The notes under the pieces are model-generated. The model saw nothing but the letters and a program-made list of their open reading frames with translations, was not told where the DNA came from and did no database searches. Positions 46,219-59,589 of a stretch of DNA of 64,000 bases are shown piece by piece. Numbering within the stretch: the stretch's first letter is position 1; each line of letters opens with the position of its first letter. The translations under genes and the position numbers were made by a program. The DNA is from Coleophoma eucalyptorum (taxonomy: Eukaryota > Ascomycota > Leotiomycetes > Helotiales > Dermateaceae), in NCBI GenBank assembly GCA_026120035.1, contig JALRME010000025.1, positions 558,001 through 622,000 on the forward strand, in the 5' to 3' direction.

Positions 46219-47844
46219 GATTGCTGAAATCAACGAACTTCACACGAAGACTGAAATTATATTTTAGAGGAGAGAGTTACAGCAGAAGAAAAGCCTTTTT
46301 TATGTTCCTGATCCAAATAGGCAGCAGAGCGGTGGGGTTCTCAGGCAGGAGACGCGCTCAGCTACGCGAAGTACTTTCCCGTCGCGTTTTGGCAGCGTTA
46401 GGCTTCGCTGTGGAGAAGATTAATCATTCGCATGAATCACCCTTGACAACAGATCCAACCTACGCTGTTAGACACGATGCTTTTTTCACAACCCGCGGCC
46501 CAATGCCCAGTGCCAGGAATCTCCAGCAATAGAAGCTCGGTCCAATAAAAGATGGTCGAGCTCGAAAATTCTGACTCCTAGCAAGGATGCGGTCGTATAT
46601 CCTACTTGCCTTAACCAGACCGCAAGAAAGGCCAGGGAAAGGGAAGGATCAGTGAAGGGAACAATTCTGTTTCCCAGTTTTTTGGAAAGTTCAAAATTGG
46701 CTCACAATCACGATAGGACATAAAAAGAACTACGTACTGCGTCTAGTGTCGAAAGAATTTACCTTCTCCCTTCCTCATTCTCTTCCTGTCCAGCAACTTC
46801 GCGGTTTCCCTCATCTCTGAAGTTCAGCCTGTTCAAATCCCCAGCTACTCGATCATAGGGTCCCAAGAGATGGCATACCTCTTTTGGTAGGCCTACAGAT
46901 GTGGACCACAGAATATGCTCATTTGGAAAAAGGTTCTCGGTGCGGGATCCAACCTTCCGCAGCGGGGGTTCTTATTAGGAGGGGCCGGTGGAAGGATTTG
47001 CATGCAAGGGTTTATGCAACATGGAGTATTGGACATGTTTGGAAGGAGGACACGCGACCACTTTACTTCTAAGGTACTGCGGCGCCTCGTCAAAAGATTT
47101 AATCTGTCAGTGTACAGAATTTAAAGTGGATGGGAGTAAACCGCGTTATCATATCTACTTCTCATTTCACTTCACACTTCATGGCTTACACAAATTCCTG
47201 TTTTGGCCCCGCTCTACCTGCAAAATTCCTCCAACTTATGCGGCGGATATCGATCACACCAATGCCTCAAAGTCGAAACATGCCCGACTTGTACCTGTTG
47301 CTTGCAAGAAGGCTTGGAAAGATCTACACAGGTATGAATTCTAATTACGTCCTTCGAGATAAACGCCGTCATGAAGCAGGCATTCGTATCGTTGCTGCAA
47401 CTTTTGAGAATGAATTCACTAGATATCTTGGTATTACCGTACAAGAAGGTCTTCCGCATCCTATGCTGATTGCCATACAACCTGCCGATCGTACCACGCC
47501 AGGAACAGCAAGTAATGCCTTTCGCAAGCATGTTATTGACTTAGCCAGTGTTCCCCAATTGAAGTCATGACTTCGCTTTTGCTTGATGAGCGGCCTGTTC
47601 GCACTATACTAAATTGGGTTACAACAGCATTAAGTAAGGTAAGCACTAATGACCGGATAATTTAAAATACACAGTTGAGGTCTTTTGGAAGAGGGTCAAG
47701 ATCGTGATAGGACTCTAATCTACCTCAAGAATACTCCGAACAAACATAGACAATCTTGACATAGTCTCTTTTCTCGAACGACTAGTCTCTCGATTTCCGA
47801 CGGGATAAACGTTGCTCACTAACTTCGACTCGGCCCGGCCCGCG
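46219..47844. other. Gene-poor stretch
   Basis: No gene I can name. An open frame at 47130-47570 on the plus strand is protein-like in its second half (RRHEAGIRIVAATFENEFTR) and may be a remnant of some gene, but it matches no family I recognise. Confidence 0.4.
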
Positions 47845-50116
47845 ATGTGGCAGTTCATCCGATGGCTAGTTACATTGCTAGAGTGCATATGGAATAATTT
47901 CCTTCGTGTGTGCGAGACTCAAGCAGAGAGAATTCCAGTCGTGGAATCGCAGGGAGATGGTGGCGAAACCAGCGCAAGATCCTGCGAGAAGGAAAGATTA
48001 TCCAGCACTTTAAGAGTCACAGAAACATCTACCATGGAGTTTTGTTCGCACTGTTCCAACTTGATCCATCGGTGGCAAAATATAGGTAACACGTCTCATA
48101 TCAAAGTCAGCCATTGTCAGAACTTTTTCATGCTGGAGTCCTCCGCACAAGCTGGATGTTCACTATGTGCACAATTCCTGGACGATAAGGACCAAGAAGC
48201 ACGATCTCGCTACAGGTCGGTAACGGCCAATGCATTGGCTGCTGAAATTAAGATTTTTTCAAAAGTTCTGATTGAACCGGACTCGAATGACACAAAAAGC
48301 TGGCGTCTCACGCTTGAATTTAAAGGTTTTAATAGTGAACAGGTTGAAGGTGATGTATATATAAGTTGCATATTCTGTGTTCTAGCGATTCTTAGCCCTC
48401 GCACACGTAGGTGGCACCTTCTGGTAAAGCTACGTTGTAAACTGACTACCTAAAGTGATTCAACATAGCGGCACGCTGCGGAGATTTGGAAGCACGAAAG
48501 ACGGCCTTCAACAAGCACTACATTGGTTTCAAGAATGTGACAGACGGCATAGCTGTTACAAGGCATCTAAGAAACCTCCTCATCGGCTCCTTCATATTGG
48601 CCAGAAGTCAGTCCGGTTGCACCTCACAAACGGAAATGCATATCGATATGCAACACTAAGCCACTGTTGGGGAAATGTGACAACACTGAAACTGACAAGC
48701 GGGAATTTCGGCTCCTTTTTAGACGGATTGCCGTGGGATCAGCTGAGCAGGTCTTTCCAAGATGCCATTGAAATCGTCTTGGGACTTGGGATACAATATA
48801 TTTGGATAGATTCATTGTGTATCCGTCAAGATGATCCAAGGGATTGGCAAACGGAGTCAGCAGAGATGTGTAACATTTATCAAGGCTCATTTATCAACAT
48901 CGCAGCTTCGGGCGCTGCCGATGGAAGTAAGGGGTGCTTCTTTGATCGTGATGATACGTGGATCTGTCACATACTCTTCCAAGCTGGTGGAAAGAGTCAA
49001 CAATATATCTGCGTACCACAGAATATTTATGGAGTCCGGCAAGCTGATATGCCACTAATGCGCCGCGGTTGGGTCCTTCAAGAATGGCTTTTGGCATCTC
49101 GTACCATATTCTTCACATCGAAAGAACTCTTCTGGCTGTGCGGTGCCACACTCGCCTGTGAATCATTTCCTTCTGGCCTTCCCAAAAATTTTGCCCACGC
49201 AGCCAAACCCCAAATTAAGAGGGCATCATGGGAATGGATAGTTGGAGAGTATTCTCGATGCGAGCTTACGTTCAAGACAGACAAGCTGGTTGCAATCTCA
49301 GGAATAGCACAGTATATTGGAAGGAAAACGAGTCAAGAGTATAAGGCCGGGTTGTGGAAGAAGGACTTTGAGAGCCAGCTTTGTTGGCATATGGGCGACA
49401 AACGGACGCTTAAAGGCGAATTGCGACCTCATCCATATCGTGCACCAAGTTGGTCATGGGCCTCCACCGATGATAGAGTTGTACTTCCGACAAAGCTGAA
49501 GATCGGCTTATCGCAATTGTTCGTTAAAGTCGTAAATATCGAGATCGACCTCTCTGGCGACGATCCGTTCGGGGGGGTCAAATCTGCTGTATTGAAACTA
49601 AGCTCTAGCACTTTCATGTTTGGAAAAATACTCCCGAAAGGCATGTTCGAGATGTCTAGCCTCATTGTCGCACAGCAGACTATCGATTGCTGGGTCAATA
49701 TGGATTACACTTGTCAGATGGATCAGCGATTTGTCATATTACCCATTGTCTACAATTATGGACGAGACTGTTATATCAACGCTCTCGTGCTAGAAACGAT
49801 AGATGTTGCTAGACGGCATATCGAAGACAAAGAAAAGTCGTTCGACGCATTAGGAGAGCCAGTGCAAATATCAGTGGAGAATAATACTATGGGAGAACAA
49901 TGGGGAAATACCACAGAAGATTCCAAGGGTAAGGTGAGGAATATATATGAGAGAGTCTACCAGAGAGCAGGACACTTGAGGGTCGAAGGTAAACAGACCT
50001 GTCGCGTGTTTGAGAAATTGATGAAATCGGACGACGCTCGGCAGGGAAATTATGAGATTAAAACGTTAAAAAGAAAATGGGACGGACAAACGGATTATGT
50101 TATTGAGTTACTCTAA
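47845..50116 (+). CDS. HET-domain protein (second intact copy)
   Basis: Full-length HET-domain protein of about 721 aa. Exon 1 runs from the ATG at 47845 to about 48349 and has the Cys pairs found before HET domains (EFCSHCSNLIHRW, AGCSLCAQFL). Exon 2 starts near 48456 and ends at 50116. The intron is my best phase-correct choice (GTGATG donor, TAAAG acceptor) and is less certain than the rest. HET marks: YATLSHCWG, DAIEIVLGLGIQYIWIDSLC, IRQDDPRDW, MRRGWVLQEWLLASRTIFF and APSWSWASTDD. The LQEW in place of the usual LQER is a small oddity. Domain sequence is clearly different from the 35.3-kb protein, so this is not a recent tandem copy. Confidence 0.87.
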
Positions 50117-50987
50117 AGCGTTGTCTTTCAAGACAACATTATATATCGTGTATTTCTCGTACAGAATTTGAGGTCACCTAGCGCTCAAAACAGGTTCAAG
50201 TCGAGTAAACTAATATTGATCATAGAGTTTACTATCAAAACCAAGTAAGCTTGGAAGTCAGAGTCAAGAGCACTATTGCTTGAAAAAGGGACTAATAAAA
50301 GCAATTCGTATATAATTATTAGTAATAATGAAAGGGTTACAAACTCAAGCAATAAAGTCTACTAATGCTAGGCTTGTAATTATACCTCGGTAAACTACTA
50401 GTACACTAACCTTGTTGTCTATTGGGGCGCGAGTTAAGCAAGCTATCTTGTGCTCTTCTAGTACAAATCAGATCGAAGAGATAAGCTATAGATGGGGACA
50501 ATATTTCATTAACGGTAAATTGAAAGGCCAATTTCTAGATAAATGCTAAAGGTATTATGCCACGCGTCACATGACGTCGTATAACTGCCGGACATGCTGT
50601 ATAAACCCTAGATACCTCGAGCACGTGACTGTATATGGGCTTTCGACTTCGTCTGTAATGGTCTCTTCTTTTTGAAACCTCTTTACTATACTATAATGCT
50701 GACCCAGATCTATTTATTACGCTGCGGGGTCTGAACGAGTAGCTTTGACTTTTCGATCAAGGAGATGATATATGTACGGTGCAAGACGCGTGGGTAAAGG
50801 TACACAAGCGGTAAAAGGTTCCGCCGTTACCGAGAAAAGTCTAATTATCGACCACGGTTTCATTTATTATATTACAAAGTCATCGAATCCTATTTCAGAT
50901 TCACATTTATACTACAAGGGCCAAAGCTTAAAACCCGCTTTACTTCATTAATACAAGACTACAGTATAGCACATCTTCCAATCTAAG
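50117..50987. other. Intergenic region
   Basis: AT-rich first half without features; the second half is the presumed promoter of the proline gene. CACGTGAC at about 50622 is an E-box-like word. Confidence 0.4.
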
Positions 50988-51918
50988 ATGGCTACTTCTC
51001 AGATTAAAGACTGCAAGCTTTGCTTTATCGGCGGTGGTAACATGGGCGCCGCCATTATCGGAGGGCTACTCGCAAAGGGCAGCTCAACTAAGCAAAACAT
51101 CGTTGTCTCGGAGCCGTGGGAAGTCAATCGAAAGAAGGTCCAAGAGAGTCTGGGTGTGCGCACCACGACGTCTAACGTCGAGGCCGCACAGGACGCCACT
51201 GTACTGGTCCTGGCCGTGAAGCCGCAGATCGCTAAGGGGGTTTGTCAGGAGTTAGCAGCCGCATGGAGCGACTCAAAAAGGCAGCAATTGCCCCTTATTG
51301 TGTCTATTGCCGGCGGCATCACTCTGGACGCTTTGACGCAATGGTTTACGGTCAACGATGGACGAGCTCCCAAGGTTGTCCGCGTGATGCCGAATACACC
51401 AGCTTTACTGGGTGAGGGTGCTTCCGGGTCCTTTGCTGGCCCTGGTGTCTCGCAGGACGAAAAGCAATTAGTGACGGAACTCTTGGAAGGTTTCAGTAAG
51501 ACGTCAGAGTGGGTGGAAAGGGAGGAGTTAATCGATGTTGTTACTGGACTTTCAGGTATGCTCAGGCTTGTGCATTTAGTGCCAATACTCATGCAGTTGT
51601 ATAGGATCCGGACCAGCTTACTTTTTCCTTCTCGTTGAGCACATGGTCTCTAGTGCTACTGCCCTAGGGCTGTCGAAAGAACAGGCTCAGCGACTTGCAA
51701 CGCAGACATGTCTTGGTGCTGGGAGGATGCTCGTTGAATCACCCGAATCTCCTTCACAACTGCGTATTAACGTAACTAGTCCTAAGGGAACTACTGAAGC
51801 TGCTCTCAAGAGCTTTGCAGAATCGGGCTTTCAGGAAACCGTCAATGAGGCTATAAAGGCAGCTGTAGCCCGAGGCGAGGAGTTGGGTAAGGCAGCACTC
51901 GCGCCCACGGGACAGTGA
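50988..51918 (+). CDS. PRO3: Pyrroline-5-carboxylate reductase
   Basis: Last enzyme of proline synthesis: reduces 1-pyrroline-5-carboxylate with NAD(P)H, usually cytosolic and decameric. Exons 50988-51555 and 51605-51918 (49-nt intron) join to 293 aa, standard length. Marks: N-terminal Rossmann motif CFIGGGNMGAAIIGGL, VLAVKPQ, SIAGGITL, the substrate-binding VVRVMPNTPALLGEGASG, then VTGLSGSGPAYFF, which the intron splits, and the C-terminal dimer part with TSPKGTTEAAL. All conserved residues look intact. It appears to be an ordinary metabolic gene amid accessory sequence; whether it is the only copy in the genome cannot be judged here. Confidence 0.93.
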
Positions 51919-53183
51919 GACGGTCTAAGAAGCTTCCTTGGCCATTCCAAAGTGTTGCAATATATATAATATTTATTGCAATACATATGATAATAGCTTT
52001 CCCAACGTGCTTGCAGTTATTACATTTGGTGGCTTGTATCAGTATTTGAACGTCAGCAGGATACGGTCGTATGAATGATATGGCAGATAGTATAGTGCAA
52101 ATGATTGGTAGCGCCGAAAGCTAAACCGTGGTTTTGCTAACTCGTTTGAAGCTGATAACACAACTGGATAGTAAGAATGCTGCGAATTGTTATACTAATT
52201 TCTATGCCGATTAACGCAGCTATAAGCGGTGGGTTCAAATTTTCAACTCATCTATGGCGTGTGTATTTAGGTTAGTTAACCAGTGAGTTCGGTTTCGATT
52301 GAGCAGTCTATCAGAGTCAAAGATCATAATTTCCTTCTCAGTTAAAAACTAAGATAAGAGGAAAATATTCTTTGTGCCCACAATAATGTCGCTTCCGGCA
52401 TACTCGCATTCTACAATACGTACAACCTCCATCTTCGTTTCTCCTACAATTCATTTCCTGGGTTACTGATAACCAGTTGACTGAATCATTAATTTTGACA
52501 TGTATACATAGAAAGACCCCCACCAAGGCAGATTAGCAAGTAAAGTAAGGCAAATAAAATGGCAGTAAACACAGAACTAGTAAGCCATTAGTAAGCCAGT
52601 CAGCAGAGCTCGTAGAAGGACAACTCGCATGAACATTTGATCGTGAATGAGTATGAGGATTCAACATAGATAATTAAACATTGCGCTGCGATTGATGTAG
52701 ATATCTGATTGAACCTTTTCATGAACTTGCCCCAATTATTGTCATTGGCAATCATAACGGATCCCTTTGAAATAACGAAGCCCTTGAATGGGCTTTTGGA
52801 CATTTCTGTATCTTATAACTCAAGTAGCTATACTAAAGATTACTAGAAATACTTATCTTAAAAGGTGTCTTTCTCTAAGAGTACCTCTACCTAAATAGTA
52901 CCTTCTTTCCAAGTATTATTCACTATAGGATAAAGGCACGTGCGTGCGCGAGTTTGCTTTAGCGGCGGATTTGCTAATAGACTTCTAAATACGCCTAGAC
53001 AGGCAGGTGATTTATGCACTGATTAACCGACGAATTCCAACAAAGGATCCCGACCCATAAAAGCCATCTTTTCCTTCCTTTCCCCTCTCTCGATCAACAA
53101 AGCCTCGAAACAGTCGGTTATACAGAGGAATTGAAATCTCTTTACTCCCGGCCAGTCTAATACCTCAACTTGAGGCAACAGCT
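51919..53183. other. Intergenic region
   Basis: No gene is seen; short open frames only. AT-rich. The final 150 bp is the promoter and 5' leader of the aldo-keto reductase, with a CT-rich tract (53067-53092). Confidence 0.45.
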
Positions 53184-54284
53184 ATGCCTCCATTTTGTCG
53201 CTCTCAGAACATCCCCGAGATTATCTATGGGACAGCATTCAAATCTGACAAGAGCAAAACACTTGTAGAGGCTGCTCTCAACGCCGGCTTTAGAGCAATC
53301 GACACAGCAGGTAGCAAGTCTACATATCGAGAAGAGCTGGTTGGAGAAGGCATTGCAGCAGCGCTGGCCACGGGAACGTTCCAGCGTAGCGATCTATTTG
53401 TGTGTACCCCATGTTTTGGTATCTCTTTGCTGCTCCATAACGCTTACATGCGAAGATTTCGTTTCATGCTCTACGTGTAATAATCCATAAACCGCTAACT
53501 AGAGAGCAAATAACTACCTCAGATCCAGACAAAGTTCTCACCGTTTAAGTCAGGCAGAAATCCAGCCATATACCCGTATGAGTATACAAAGAGTATCCCG
53601 GAGCAAGTAGCGCAGTCGATCGAGTCGTCGCTTGACAGCCTGGGCGTTACTTATATCGACTCGCTTGTCTTGCATTCGCTTTACCCAGATATCCAAGACA
53701 CTTTAACGGCCTGGAAAGCGATGGAGGCTTCAGTGCCATCTAAAGTAAAATCTCTCGGTCTCTCTAATGCTGATCTTGAGTCGATTCGCCAAGTCTATGA
53801 GGTAGCTACTATTAAGCCTAGTGCCGTCCAAAATCGCTTTGTTCAAGATACGGCTGATCGGCCCAACCCAGCATTTCCTCCTGATTTGCCATATCCTATC
53901 GTTCCTTTTGACAGGGATGTTCGTGAGTACTGCCGGCAGCATAATATAGCTTACGCACCGTGGGGCATGCTGTGGGGAAGTCTGGACGTTCTTGAAGGCC
54001 CTAGCCAGCTGATGTCCAAGGCTGGGAGAGAACTCGGTATCTCAAGAGAAATTGTGTGCTATGCACTTGTGAGAAGCTTGGGGGGCTGCCAAATGAGTCT
54101 TTTGTGCGGTACGTCCAATGAAGGGAGAATGAACGAGACTCTAGAAGGGCTCACCAAGGTGAAGAAGTATTTGGCAGAGAGTAAGGAGAATGCGGAGAAG
54201 TGGCAAGGCTTTGTTAATTGCTTGAAGGAAATTGTTGATGGCACCGAAAATGCTAAGGAGGAAATAGAGGAGATGAGCACATGA
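53184..54284 (+). CDS. Aldo-keto reductase
   Basis: NADPH-dependent carbonyl reductase of the AKR superfamily. Exons 53184-53399 and 53523-54284 join to 325 aa. The barrel pattern is clear: IPEIIYGTAF at strand 1, ALNAGFRAIDTA with the catalytic Asp, TYREELVGEGI with the Tyr, IQTKFSP with the Lys (created by the splice), and SLVLHSL with the His, so the D-Y-K-H tetrad is complete. Later blocks: LGLSNADL, SAVQNRF and AYAPWGML. The C-terminal about 60 residues are charged and Glu/Lys-rich, longer than in typical members. Substrate unknown. It stands near the UstYa-like and NmrA-like genes but not in an obvious cluster. Confidence 0.85.
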
Positions 54285-55787
54285 TAGAGCTTAATGAATT
54301 AATACTGGGACAAATTCTGGGACGTTGTAATTTGGTGTCAACTATAGCTTGGTTTATTAGTGTCTCATCTTTGGGCAGTAGTTCGAGCGCAGAAGAAGAC
54401 TAAGAGTATAGAGTTCCGAGAAAATGCAATTTGACTAGTATGGGAGAGCTCAAACTAGTCGTTGATTCTATACTATACTATAAAACGGATTCATCTCATA
54501 GCATTTCAAACATTGGCATATTCTTGTCAATCCTACCCCGAGGATTTAAACTTTGATTCTTCCAGAATATTAAGTATTCAGTTGCATTATTGTTCATTTC
54601 ACGCCTTAGAAGTTCATTATATGTACACTGTCTTTCACAAGCCCAAGTAGGAAGGAAGGCCGTATGCCTTAGCATGACATAAAGAAGACAAATCAGGATG
54701 TTGTTTTCTACATTCTTAGGAGTTTTAGAGCTATTTGCTACTGATATGATCTAGAAGTCTGAATATTTGTGTGATTGTAGTGGCATCGGCTTGTACTGAA
54801 AGCTTTGTCAGGTAACATGGGTCAACATAAATATGTCCTAAGTCATGAAAAAGCTGGTCACAACTTTCATAAGTAGACTAAAACATACTGTCCTCTTGGC
54901 ATATCTACAAAGTAATTGAATTCACTGAACACTGTCAAGGTTGGATACTCAGATGAGGTAAGCCGACTTTTGACTCCAATATCTAAATTGGAGCAATAAT
55001 CTTACTTCTGGAATAGTACTTGATTCTATGACTCCTTGCTTGATAAATTTTGAAAATATTCCAATCAATTCATATCTATTCTAGACTTCGTACGTAAATC
55101 TGCCTGCTGTAAATCTTGCAACGCTAGTTGGAGCTGCAGCCAACACCATTTCATCCGATGACCTTGCAAACAAATGCACCATCATGGTTGTTCTGACGGT
55201 ATATCGGACCGACTACGACCATATCCAAGCTGCAATATCAATTCCTCATCGCCATGCTATGATGGCACTCTGTGTCGCTCCCAGCCCGATCTTCTGTAAA
55301 GTTGGGTTTCACTGCTTCTTACTACCCAACCATTATCAAGGGGGCTATCAAGGGAGCCCCAGATAGTTTCCTATGGCGAGACACTGCTGTTTTTTAGTGA
55401 GAAATGCATGCTGTTCTGCAATTACATCTTGATGTTAACGTTACATTGTCCAGGTGAAGCAACTCGAAACACAGGGTATGGAGCCCGTAATACAAGGTAG
55501 CTGCAGAACCATGTTTTTTGATAGAGTGTTTTGAGTCAGACTTTAGGGTGCGTATTCTGCAATGAAGCTATGTAGCTGCATCTAGACTTCACGATAGCAA
55601 AGAAGCAGGAAGTAGTTTATCAATATCAGGTGTAAATTTATCTCTCGAGACCGCATTGAGCTCCGGTACAGCCACCCGACTTCTTCAGTAAAACAAGGAG
55701 TGAGTCTCTCTAAAGACCCCAATCCATCTTCTACTGTGACAGTTTTCAACACTTGAGCGCGTTTCAACTCCTGTGCGATAAATTAGA
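54285..55787. other. Intergenic region
   Basis: No gene is supported. AT-rich, only short frames, no repeat recognised. Confidence 0.45.
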
Positions 55788-56887
55788 ATGGATACCGAAG
55801 AAGAGCCCTTTCTAGGTGATGTCGACTCGCGTAACAGTTCCCAAAAATCTCTACATGAAAAGCCGACTAATAAAAAAAGGAAATGGATTTCAATACTCAG
55901 CAATGACAATTTGAAGTATACATTTTCCCTGAACTCGGTTGCTATTATGAACGCAGTTGCGATTGCGGCTAGTATTTATTGTTATTATGCCACATGGGAA
56001 AAACGTCTTGCGATTGATCGTTACTGCCCTGAAATTCCATACTATAAGTAAGCTATGATACTTTTCACTTGAGTCCTCATATTTTTTTTTCTTTAATAAA
56101 AGCTATGTCCGTACTTATATCTCTTAGCACCGGCGACTTCGTCCCTTCAGTGGTAACAGCAGCCATATGATTGCCATGGTAATAGTCCTTTTGGTGGGGA
56201 GCTTGGCACAGCGGAGTTGAATAGGGCCTGGGAAGAACTGAAAATTCGTATGGACCCAGTTCGAATGCATGCTAGATTACTCATAATGATGGTGTTGTTT
56301 AATAGATGAGGTTATCCGTGTCACAAACGACGACCTTGAACGCGTTTATGCCTACCATCCAAACTTCTTGAAACTGAAGAATGGAGGGTATATGGGAATC
56401 ATGAGGGTGTTCTACGAAATTCATTGTTTGGTAAGACGACACAATTTTCTCGTTGAAAGAAATGCGTAGATTGTTGATTTCATTAAGACTGGACAAAACG
56501 AGAGTGGAAAGTAGAGCGTCCAGAGATGATGGATCACTTAGGTACGCCAGATTCTACTTTCAAATCAAATACAAGATGACATGCAATGTGTTTAAGACTA
56601 ATAAAGGAATCCATCCAGATTACTGCTTGATGATACTACGATATGGTGCTACATGTAGAGCTGACCCCACTGTGGGCACTCTGTATTGGGGTCACGAAAA
56701 TGGAAATAGACTGGATGCCACGCATTCTTATGCGAAGTGTAAAAGCCTGGAGAACAGGCTTATTCCTCGACGGTTGAAGATTGACAACGGGTTTGGTGAA
56801 GAACCCGTCACGCCTAATGGTCTGCGTGTAGATGTTATCTTGAACGATAATCTACATACTATCACTACACTAGGGGAAAAGGACTGA
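55788..56887 (+). pseudogene. UstYa-like (DUF3328) protein, probably damaged
   Basis: Resembles the UstYa/DUF3328 family of membrane oxidases or cyclases from ustiloxin-type and other fungal pathways. Exon 1 (55788-56047) encodes a cytosolic tail, one transmembrane helix (SVAIMNAVAIAASIYCYYA) and CPEIPYY. Later parts read FGGELGTAELNRAWEEL (about 56190-56247), then 56306-56430 with VIRVTNDDLERV and YEIHCL, and finally HPDYCLMILRYGATCRADPT. Two problems: an in-frame TAA at 56154-56156 that only a 33-nt intron would remove, and a frame change after EIHCL that no AG in the right phase repairs. Also, both HxxHC motifs have one His replaced by Tyr (YEIHC, HPDYC). I read it as decayed or strongly diverged. 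Confidence 0.65.
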
Positions 56888-59099
56888 TTGAGTAGATTAA
56901 ACATAATCAAATGAGTTTTTTTCAGATCAAACATTGAAATATTCAAAAAAGAAAACAAAGTTTTGTTTTTAAATGATGTTGATATTCTCTTAACTAACTG
57001 TTGGAATATCGTTATATCACCTACACGTGATCACAACATTATCATACGGTAGATATATAAGGGTATATCACAATATCCCTACATATACATATATTTATAA
57101 TATCGACGTACCATACGTATGTACATATACGTGCAAGGAGGCAATCACATATACAATACTACATATCGTAGGGAGGTTGGATCAATACCCTATTGGGGTA
57201 CTTATACGACCTCCATAACGCTCACTTATAAGGAACATCTATGTTTTACCTCACCATTTTGACCTGTCTATTATAGCTACAGTTGAAATAAGAGGTATAT
57301 AGATCAACCAACACCAACACTAACATTGTTACTGTGGATATACTCAATTTTGCAGTTTCCACAAAGCGGTGTTTGTTGTGGTGGTAAATCCTACAGAAAT
57401 ATGAAAAACATTTTACTGCGTTGTCTTCTCCTTGCAGCAAATCAGGACAGGTCTCTCGTCAACGTCTATTTCCTATCTTAGTGCCATTCCCAACCACTAG
57501 AGACATGAAGCCTGTGATAGTTGCACATCAGAATTTTCTTCTGATTCATGTCCTCTCAAAAATTTTCCGAGGTTCGGAGTATAGTTCGTTTCAGCTGCAG
57601 GACGAGGATCGTCGAATTACAATGCTGCTTGTAATATCTTCTGAAATGCGGATGTCACAACCTACATCGCCGCTACTAATTGCGTTTTGTTATTCTATAT
57701 GACGTGCTATTTTATTGTGCTGGCACTGCATGGTCATAGGTACAGCACGACATTTTCCAGCTTGTAGTCCAGCGATATGGTTTGGAATGGAAGGTGGATG
57801 GTGAAAGAGGTCATTGGCAGATGAAAGCCGTTGCTATGCGATGAAGATCAGTGGAGATGGCCTCTGAAGTATCATATGGCAGTGAGAGTCATCGTGTCTG
57901 CAATGCAGCCTGTGGCCATAACATGAAAGAGATAGAGTTGTTGCAATGGTGAGAAAGTAAACTCATACAAGGGGCATTTTAAAGTGATTTAGCATGCCTG
58001 TCTTTTGTGGCAGGGAAGCTGCAGGGGGATGCTGCGGGGAGTGTAGGGGGTAGAGGAGCCGAGAGCGGCAAAGAATAGTACGAACAAACCCCGCAGCTCC
58101 CCACTTAGAAAGCCAATTTCTCGGCGCCACATACATGCCGCAACTTCTGGGCGATACACGCCTGGGCTAAGCAGTACAACACGAGTGGGTTTGAGATAAA
58201 GAGGTGGAATGACGAGGAGTTTCTGTGAATGTGAATTTATACAATATAATTCATAACCCTAGCAAGGAGTAGAACATATCAGATGATTTTGGAGAAACAA
58301 CTAGAATGGTACTAGGCTGCAGGATTTCATCCCTTCCTTATAACCTTTTAGTCTTTATTCTTTGAATATATGCGTTCACTTTAAAAGTACACTTATTTTA
58401 CTGTTCTATTCCTTTTAACTTCATTTTAAATAATAAATATTCAAACGAGTGCTTTGATACCTATACTTTAAGGCCTTGTAAGTGTTATATTTTATCTCTA
58501 ATATGTCAAATGTTCGGTAGTGCCAGGCTGGTATATGTAGAGGCAATTAACCCATAGAGAATCCAATCCATACCTCTTTGTCACTCCCACGGCTTCAAGT
58601 ACGGGTTTGGGCAGTCTTCCCCCCCCCCCCATATAACCTAGAGTGGTATATTTGATTACCCAAGACTGGCCTTCAATAGGTATTGGTTTCCTGACTGGGT
58701 GTTTCCTTAATGCAGTTGAGGAGCCTAAAATAGTGGGATTGGTTTGTTAGATTCTCAACGCGTGCAAGCCTTGCCATGCGCCTCTCAGCATATGTTAAGA
58801 CACCAATCTACTTTACTAAGTTCGACCTATCGCCAATGTGTCATACTTCAAGTACTGCGGTTTTTTGGGTGCTATTTGAGAGTCGTTAGCTTGTAGTCAA
58901 TGGATCACTCCTATGGCCGGGATGTCATAGGCTAGCTAGTTTTCCTCATATCCCCACAACGGGATTAAATAACTGCTTGAGGGTTAGATGGCACTAACCC
59001 AGCTCTGTGGAATCTATTCTAAGCATTCCGGGCTTTCATTGACAGAAGTATCGCAACCTAGAACGCTAGAAAGAATTCAATATCAGAAATATAGTTAAC
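56888..59099. other. Gene-poor stretch
   Basis: No gene is seen. 57040-57140 is rich in ATAC/TATA-type words and 58619-58630 is a run of 12 C. The open frame at 57421-57702 has no recognisable content. Confidence 0.45.
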
Positions 59100-59310
59100 G
59101 TAAGCCTTGACAAAAGTTCGGTTTGTTGACTGTACGCTCATTTTAATACACTAAAACGTCCAACGTCAAGTTGTTGAGTTAAGTGAGAAGAGTGAGCAGG
59201 TAATTTAAGAGTTATAATGATATGAGCTCCACAATACCCCTAGGGTTTGGTTGATTCGTAGCTTTCGTGTCCATCAAGTACTAATATCCGATATATGGAT
59301 CTTGACAAGG
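59100..59310 (-). pseudogene. Pogo-like transposase fragment
   Basis: One minus-strand frame reads YRILVLDGHESYE, a stop, then HIIITLKLPAHSSHLTQQLD and FSVLK, a stop, and AYSQQTE. This is the DDE_1 core between the second and third catalytic Asp, parallel to LILDGHESYL...HSSHLLQPLDVGCF in the element at 38 kb, from which it clearly differs. Only about 70 residues remain. Confidence 0.75.
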
Positions 59311-59589
59311 ATAGCAGGGTTAAACAGATCTGAAGTATAACTAAATATCTAATTATCACGATAGGTAGAAAACCTTTAGAAGTGAGAAGTTGAGGAAATG
59401 CTTGTTGTAAAATAGCAATACGAAAAGTGCGTGCCCCTACCCGAAAATCTAAAGTCATTGATTTTAAACATACTCGCAGAGTTACTAGAGAAGGTGTGGG
59501 AACCTACGGTTGCCATGTAATTGCACTATTGGTAACGGAAATATTTTCCCTTTGTGAAGGATATGATCCCTTCAAAAGGATCAATCAAG

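Noticed and set aside
47130..47570. Open frame of 146 codons upstream of the second intact HET gene
   Set aside because: Protein-like in part, but it matches no family I know and has no supporting splice structure; kept only as a remark.
55788..58000. A ribosomal-peptide precursor beside the UstYa-like gene
   Set aside because: I looked for a signal peptide followed by repeated cores with KR sites on both strands and found none.
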